DNA of 11,291 nucleotides from Desulfuromonadales bacterium. Its GTDB lineage: Bacteria > Desulfobacterota > Desulfuromonadia > Desulfuromonadales > BM103. The stretch lies in the NCBI GenBank assembly GCA_030640215.1, contig DAOWJU010000180.1, positions 1 through 11,291 on the forward strand, in the 5' to 3' direction. Of this stretch, positions 6,287 through 11,291 are shown piece after piece. Made by a program: the position numbers and the translations under genes. The notes under the pieces were generated by a model. The model made no database searches. It was not told the origin of the DNA and saw only the letters and a program-made list of their open reading frames with translations. How positions within the stretch are numbered: the first letter of the stretch is position 1; each line of letters starts with the position of its first letter.

Positions 6287-8564
6287 CTAAACTCCTGGGC
6301 CCTTTTTCAGTAACACGTTCCTTGCTGACCGGTTCCGGATAATCGACTCGATAGTGAAAAATACCGCCCAGTACGAGGTTGAAACTTTTCGCGATATTAT
6401 GAATATCTTTGAGGGTCAACTCACATTCATCCAGCTGGCCGTCAATAAATATGTTGTTGATAATCTTCTGCACCATCCCCTGGATACGGGCCGGGGTGGG
6501 ATCTGTCAAGGTCCGACTGGCGGCTTCAATGGCATCAGCCAGCATGATCAGAGCCGCTTCACGAGTCTGCGGTTTGGGGCCGTGATAGCGGTAATCCCGC
6601 TCATCTATCTGCTCTACCTCCGGGTCGGCCTTACTTTTCGCCCGATCATAGAAGAACTTCATCAGGCCGGTCCCATGATGTTGCCGGATAATATCAATAA
6701 GGGCCTGACCAAGCCGGTTTTCACGGGCCATTTCAGCCCCGTCTTTGACATGCGCCATCAAAATCAAGGCACTCATGGAGGGAGCAAGTTTATCGTGACG
6801 GTTCTCCTGCCCACCGATGTTTTCAATAAAATAAAGCGGCTTTCTGATTTTACCGATGTCGTGGTAATAGGCGGCCACCCTGACCATCAAGGGATTCACA
6901 CCGATATTTTCAGCCGCCGCTTCGGCCAGGTTACCAACGATAATTGAATGATGATAGGTCCCTGGAGCCTGCACCATCAGGTCACGCAGTACCGGGTTGT
7001 TCATGTTGGCGAGCTCAAGCAATTTGATATTGGTCGTATAACGAAAAATCGATTCTACCAGAGGAACAACACCGGTCACCACAACAGCCGCAACTAATCC
7101 CCCGACAAAGCCAAACCCAAGTTTGTAAATCAACTGCAGATCGAAGGGTCTGCTGGTCATAAGATGAAGGGCAAAAAGCAGCACAAAGTTAAACATGCCA
7201 AGCCTCAGACCGGCACGAAACAGGGAAGAACGCTCCGTCACGTGGCGGACCCAATGAGCACCGGAAAGACTGGTCAAAAAGGCAAAGACCATTACGGCAT
7301 AGCTGTTGCCGAACAGGGCACCGGTAACAATGGCCGAAAGGATGGCAAAGATCAGGGATATTTCGGAATTCAGAACGATGCGCACCAGCATGGTGCCAAC
7401 GGCAAATGGAAAGACGTAATAATATGTATTCTGATCAATATAAGGGAACGCGCTGTCCAGAGCCGCCGAAATAAAGATGGAAATTTTCAAGATCAGAATA
7501 TGGACAACAAAGATCGTCGCCAGGAAGATCAGATCGCGATTATCCGGACGATATTTACGAATATTGCGACGGGCAAAAATATGAGAAAAATAGACCAGAA
7601 GGAAACAGCTAAGAAGCATTCCAGTGGCATTGCGCCATAAAGAGACCGTGCTTCTATCATCACGCAAAGCCCCGAGGCGCTTGACCTGATCTAGGGTGAT
7701 ACGGTCCCCCTCACGGGTAATCATTTCGCCCTTTTTGACCTGAATGAGAACTGGTTTGACCTCTTCCCTGGCAATCTGCCTGCGAGCTTCGGTTTCCTTC
7801 TGATTAAACGAGATATTCGGCCGCAACAACGGCTCAATCAGGCTTTGCAAAGCTTTTTGTTGACTGGCAGAAAGGTCGGTGTCCTTAACTGCTTTCTTGA
7901 GAGAATCCTGAAGCTGTCCCAGGCCAATAACCTTTGTCTGACTACTGTCAGCAGTCTCTGTTTGCGTATTGAGACTGCGAAAAATTACACCTTTCGAACG
8001 GTCGGCCTCGAACAGCTTGAGATTACCGGCAACCTTCTGTCGATAGAGTGAGGTCATGATAAGCGTCACACGCGATTTGATTTCATCATGTGCTGAAATC
8101 TCTTTTAATACTGTAAAAGTCTTTTTGTCAGCCTTGACACCAAAATTCGATTCCAGGTCAGAAATCTGCTGATCTTCAGTCACTTCCAGGTCGATACCGA
8201 CACTTAAAGACGCAAGGATCTGATCCACCTGGTCAGAAATCATTGCCCCGGTCGCCGGGTCAAAATCATAGAGGCTGGCAACCTCTCTCGCGGCATCATG
8301 ACGTTTCTGTTCTGACAACTCATCGTCAGGGATCAGAATATCGCGTGGCGCCTTGATGTCTCGCGGGACGATATCGCCGGGAGCAAACTCAGTCGGGGTC
8401 AAAGTACCCTTCGGCACGATGATAAATGTCAGCGATACCACGAGAATAATCAGCAGCAAAACTCTCTGGAAATTTTCATCACCGCCTTGCTGATCTTGTT
8501 TGGTCAGGTGAGATGATGATTTCTGAGCTGAGAGCTGTTCAGATTTACGTTCGCTTTTAGTCAT
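6186..8564 (-). CDS. pgpH: Membrane HD-domain phosphodiesterase, PgpH (7TMR-HD) family
   Basis: 792 residues. In order: cytoplasmic N-tail (1-33), a membrane anchor (about 34-51), a large extracytoplasmic 7TMR-HDED region (about 55-305, ending KKGEMITREGDRIT), a seven-helix 7TM block (about 310-505), and a cytoplasmic HD domain (about 535-735). Metal ligands are visible in GTYHHSIIVGN (535-545), YYHDIGKIRKP (H568, D569), AHVKDG (604-609), RQHHGTG (627-633) and LADAIEAASR (D677). In Listeria PgpH this family hydrolyses the second messenger c-di-AMP; the same substrate here is inference. A charged low-complexity tail (745-792) extends past the HD domain, and its last 33 or so codons overlap the start of ybeY. 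The ATG at 8564 has only a weak GGAT site. It follows phoH after 45 nt. Confidence 0.95.
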   Translation of the reverse strand: MTKSERKSEQLSAQKSSSHLTKQDQQGGDENFQRVLLLIILVVSLTFIIVPKGTLTPTEFAPGDIVPRDIKAPRDILIPDDELSEQKRHDAAREVASLYDFDPATGAMISDQVDQILASLSVGIDLEVTEDQQISDLESNFGVKADKKTFTVLKEISAHDEIKSRVTLIMTSLYRQKVAGNLKLFEADRSKGVIFRSLNTQTETADSSQTKVIGLGQLQDSLKKAVKDTDLSASQQKALQSLIEPLLRPNISFNQKETEARRQIAREEVKPVLIQVKKGEMITREGDRITLDQVKRLGALRDDRSTVSLWRNATGMLLSCFLLVYFSHIFARRNIRKYRPDNRDLIFLATIFVVHILILKISIFISAALDSAFPYIDQNTYYYVFPFAVGTMLVRIVLNSEISLIFAILSAIVTGALFGNSYAVMVFAFLTSLSGAHWVRHVTERSSLFRAGLRLGMFNFVLLFALHLMTSRPFDLQLIYKLGFGFVGGLVAAVVVTGVVPLVESIFRYTTNIKLLELANMNNPVLRDLMVQAPGTYHHSIIVGNLAEAAAENIGVNPLMVRVAAYYHDIGKIRKPLYFIENIGGQENRHDKLAPSMSALILMAHVKDGAEMARENRLGQALIDIIRQHHGTGLMKFFYDRAKSKADPEVEQIDERDYRYHGPKPQTREAALIMLADAIEAASRTLTDPTPARIQGMVQKIINNIFIDGQLDECELTLKDIHNIAKSFNLVLGGIFHYRVDYPEPVSKERVTEKGPRSLDEDRNRKSSDQTEDKKNPPAKGSTEDLKRLGMS

Positions 8565-8609
8565 TAAACATCCAGATTTTCGCTTCAGCCCTGAAAACCA
8601 GACAGGCTG

Positions 8610-9575
8610 CTAGCAGGGTTTATGAGCATCATAGGCTCTGACAATAGCCTGAACAATCGGATGTCTGACGACATCCATATCAGTAAAACGGATAAAGCTG
8701 ATTCCCTCAACACGATCCAGAATCTCCCTCGCTTGAACCAGTCCAGAGATCCGACCAGTGGGCAGGTCGACCTGAGTCACATCTCCGGTAATGACCGCAC
8801 GGGTTCCGAAGCCGAGCCGGGTCAGGAACATTTTCATCTGTTCCGTGGTCGTATTCTGAGCCTCGTCGAGAATCACAAAAGCGTCATTGAGAGTTCTTCC
8901 GCGCATAAACGCCAGGGGAGCTACCTCAATCACACCATGATCAATCAACGCCTGACCACGGTCAAAATCCATCAGGTCATAAAGGGCGTCATAGAGTGGT
9001 CGCAGATAAGGATTGACCTTTTCGGCAATATCTCCAGGCAAAAAACCGAGTTTCTCACCAGCTTCCACTGCCGGGCGCACCAGCACAATACGGCTGATCT
9101 CTTTCTTCTTCAGTTGCGCTACCGCCATCGCCATCGCCAGGTAAGTCTTGCCTGTTCCAGCCGGACCGATGCCAAAAACGACATCGTTGCTGCGCATGGC
9201 ATCAAGATATGCTTTCTGGGCAAGGGATTTAGGAGCGATGGCCTTATTGCGTGACGAAACGGTCACGGTGTCGAGGAAAATATCAGTAAGCTTTACTGAA
9301 GCATCCATGCGCAGGATACGGTCAGCATACTCGATGTCAGGTGGACGAAGGGGGAAGCCAGCCTTCAGCAGGCCAGCCAGTTCTTCCAGCAAACGTATCG
9401 CATGCACCAGATTCTCTCTGGAACCCTCCAGCAGCGCCGTGGTCCCTTTAGAGCTGGCATGCACCCCGGTGAGACGCTCGATCTGTTTAAGATGTCGGTT
9501 CTGCTGACCGAAAAGAGCGTGAGCCAGTTTGGGATCGGCTGGCTCAAAGCTTTGTCGTTGTATAGAATCGTCCAA
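8610..9575 (-). CDS. phoH: PhoH-family ATPase (YbeZ-like)
   Basis: Cytoplasmic P-loop NTPase; relatives (E. coli YbeZ) work with YbeY in RNA metabolism. An N-terminal KH/R3H-like region (about 10-75, LFGQQNRHLKQIERLTGV) precedes the ATPase core with Walker A GPAGTGKT (137-144) and Walker B FVILDEAQN (233-241). GDVTQVDLP (264-272) and VVRHPIVQAIVRAY (302-315) are also typical. No ATG exists near the 5' end. I chose the TTG at 9575, giving 321 residues, because AAAGG sits 8 nt upstream and homologues begin about there. In-frame TTG codons at 9638 and 9668 lack ribosome binding sites, and the second would put the likely -10 box inside the gene. First gene of the six-gene operon, divergent from eno. 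Confidence 0.93.
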   Translation of the reverse strand: MDDSIQRQSFEPADPKLAHALFGQQNRHLKQIERLTGVHASSKGTTALLEGSRENLVHAIRLLEELAGLLKAGFPLRPPDIEYADRILRMDASVKLTDIFLDTVTVSSRNKAIAPKSLAQKAYLDAMRSNDVVFGIGPAGTGKTYLAMAMAVAQLKKKEISRIVLVRPAVEAGEKLGFLPGDIAEKVNPYLRPLYDALYDLMDFDRGQALIDHGVIEVAPLAFMRGRTLNDAFVILDEAQNTTTEQMKMFLTRLGFGTRAVITGDVTQVDLPTGRISGLVQAREILDRVEGISFIRFTDMDVVRHPIVQAIVRAYDAHKPC

Positions 9576-9642
9576 AAAGTAGGCCTTTGTATTTTTTTCT
9601 ACGCTAAGTCTTTCAAAATACCATCTTGAGATATGCAAATCA

Positions 9643-9648
9643 ATTATA
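9643..9648 (-). promoter_or_regulatory. Probable -10 box for the phoH operon
   Basis: A perfect TATAAT (9648-9643) lies about 68 nt before the chosen TTG start, pointing leftwards. No good -35 box is seen at 16-18 nt; the nearest candidate TTGAAC is only 14 nt away. Transcription from it would begin near 9636 and favour the shorter phoH start. Confidence 0.45.
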
Positions 9649-9682
9649 TCGCATTTCGGGCGGTTCAATCGTCGGCAAAAAG

Positions 9683-9713
9683 TTGTTTAAATTTTATCTT
9701 GATGTGCTATATA
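9683..9713 (+). promoter_or_regulatory. Candidate promoter for eno
   Basis: TTGTTT (9683-9688) and TATATA (9708-9713) are separated by 19 nt, longer than ideal; the overlapping TATAAA at 9710 is an alternative -10. The region is AT-rich and sits 64 nt before the eno ATG, which carries an AAGGGGA ribosome binding site 9 nt upstream. The -10 box is more convincing than the -35. Confidence 0.45.
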
Positions 9714-9758
9714 AAAGGCCTTGCAACCACCACATAAAGCCATCCAACCATTCGTTAG

Positions 9759-11063
<1,305 letters not shown>

Positions 11064-11081
11064 CCTGCATTGTTTTCAATT

Positions 11082-11110
11082 GATGCGGTTCGTTCCTCAC
11101 CACATCCTAC
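11082..11110. repeat. REP-like arm, identical copy of the one at prfB
   Basis: 29 nt beginning GATGCGGTTCGTTCC and ending CATCCTAC, identical over its full length to 1248-1276 and in the same orientation. It lies 18 nt after the eno stop, between the stop and the terminator. It folds as GATG/CATC plus GGT/ACC with the GTAG foot on the minus strand. Confidence 0.85.
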
Positions 11111-11120
11111 ATAAATGACT

Positions 11121-11159
11121 AAAGGCCTCCAGATTTTACTGGGGGCCTTTTGTTGTTTT
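11121..11159 (+). terminator. Rho-independent terminator of eno
   Basis: AAAGGCCTCCAG (11121-11132) pairs with CTGGGGGCCTTT (11139-11150) in a 12-bp stem with one T-G wobble and a 6-nt loop. The T-rich tail is TTTTGTTGTTTT. It sits 57 nt after the eno stop, past the REP-like arm. Confidence 0.92.
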
Positions 11160-11180
11160 ACAGCAACACACATGGAACTG

Positions 11181-11216
11181 AAACGGCACAAACCGCATCA
11201 ATCATGATTCATCGTA
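11181..11216. repeat. Degenerate second REP-like arm after eno
   Basis: AAACGGCACAAACCGCATC (11181-11199) matches the end of the left arm at 1188-1205 (GAACGGAGTGAACCGCATC in the 1187-1205 alignment) at about 14 of 19 positions. The next 16 bases from 11201 match the flank at 1161-1176 at 14 of 16. Together with the arm at 11082 it brackets the eno terminator. Confidence 0.5.
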
Positions 11217-11240
11217 ACTGTTCAGCATTATAAAATACTG

Positions 11241-11291
11241 TCATTCCCGAGGGTGTAATCGGGAATCCAGAATTTAAAACCATGGATCCCC
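11241..11291. repeat. Start of an inverted-repeat element at the window edge
   Basis: ATTCCCGA (11243-11250) and TCGGGAAT (11259-11266) form a perfect 8-bp stem with an 8-nt loop. GGGAATCCA (11261-11269) also pairs with TGGATCCCC (11283-11291) at 8 of 9 positions. The GTCATTCCCG...CGGGAATCCAG pattern resembles widespread intergenic repeats (compare dRS3-like ATTCCC/GGGAAT elements of Neisseria). The element probably continues beyond the window. Confidence 0.6.

Noticed and set aside
7164..7640. 158-codon plus-strand open frame over pgpH
   Set aside because: Reverse of the hydrophobic 7TM region, giving a Lys/Gln/Gly-rich shadow protein with no family resemblance.

Overview
The window reads as a core chromosomal housekeeping block from a Gram-negative bacterium, about 50% GC by eye. 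The gene order phoH-pgpH-ybeY-dgkA-corC-lnt, with prfB-lysS behind it and a divergent eno in front, resembles Desulfuromonadales/Geobacter-type (former Deltaproteobacteria) chromosomes. The apolipoprotein N-acyltransferase implies an outer membrane with lipoproteins. The taxonomic placement is inferred from gene order and protein style, not from a search.

Layout. Positions 1-2362 (minus strand) hold prfB, including its programmed +1 frameshift, followed by lysS, which runs off the left edge. A REP-like inverted pair sits between them and overlaps the prfB stop codon. Positions 2363-2627 are non-coding, with a good sigma-70 promoter for prfB, a small hairpin and a large imperfect inverted repeat. 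Positions 2628-9575 (minus strand) are a compact six-gene operon read right to left: phoH, pgpH, ybeY, a dgkA-PAP2 fusion, corC and lnt, with overlaps or gaps of at most 45 nt. Positions 9576-9776 are a divergent promoter region. Positions 9777-11063 (plus strand) are eno, followed by a REP-like arm, a strong intrinsic terminator, a degenerate second arm and the start of another inverted repeat at the right edge.

How the genes fit together. PhoH and YbeY are a recurring pair linked to RNA/ribosome quality control. PgpH is a membrane HD phosphodiesterase of the family that degrades c-di-AMP. The DgkA-PAP2 fusion probably acts on undecaprenyl or other lipid phosphates. CorC is a CBS-pair protein of the ion-transport/hemolysin C type, and Lnt finishes lipoprotein acylation. 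The operon therefore mixes translation quality control with envelope maintenance. prfB and lysS serve translation and eno serves glycolysis.

No mobile gene, CRISPR array, phage gene or defence gene is visible, and I found no convincing new multi-gene system. The points worth a second look are the REP-like repeat family (two identical 29-nt copies about 9.8 kb apart, one supplying the prfB stop codon), the DgkA-PAP2 fusion with altered phosphatase motifs and a repetitive N-terminus, the 101-nt pgpH/ybeY overlap, the C9 tract at the start of corC, and the large inverted repeats in the non-coding gaps.
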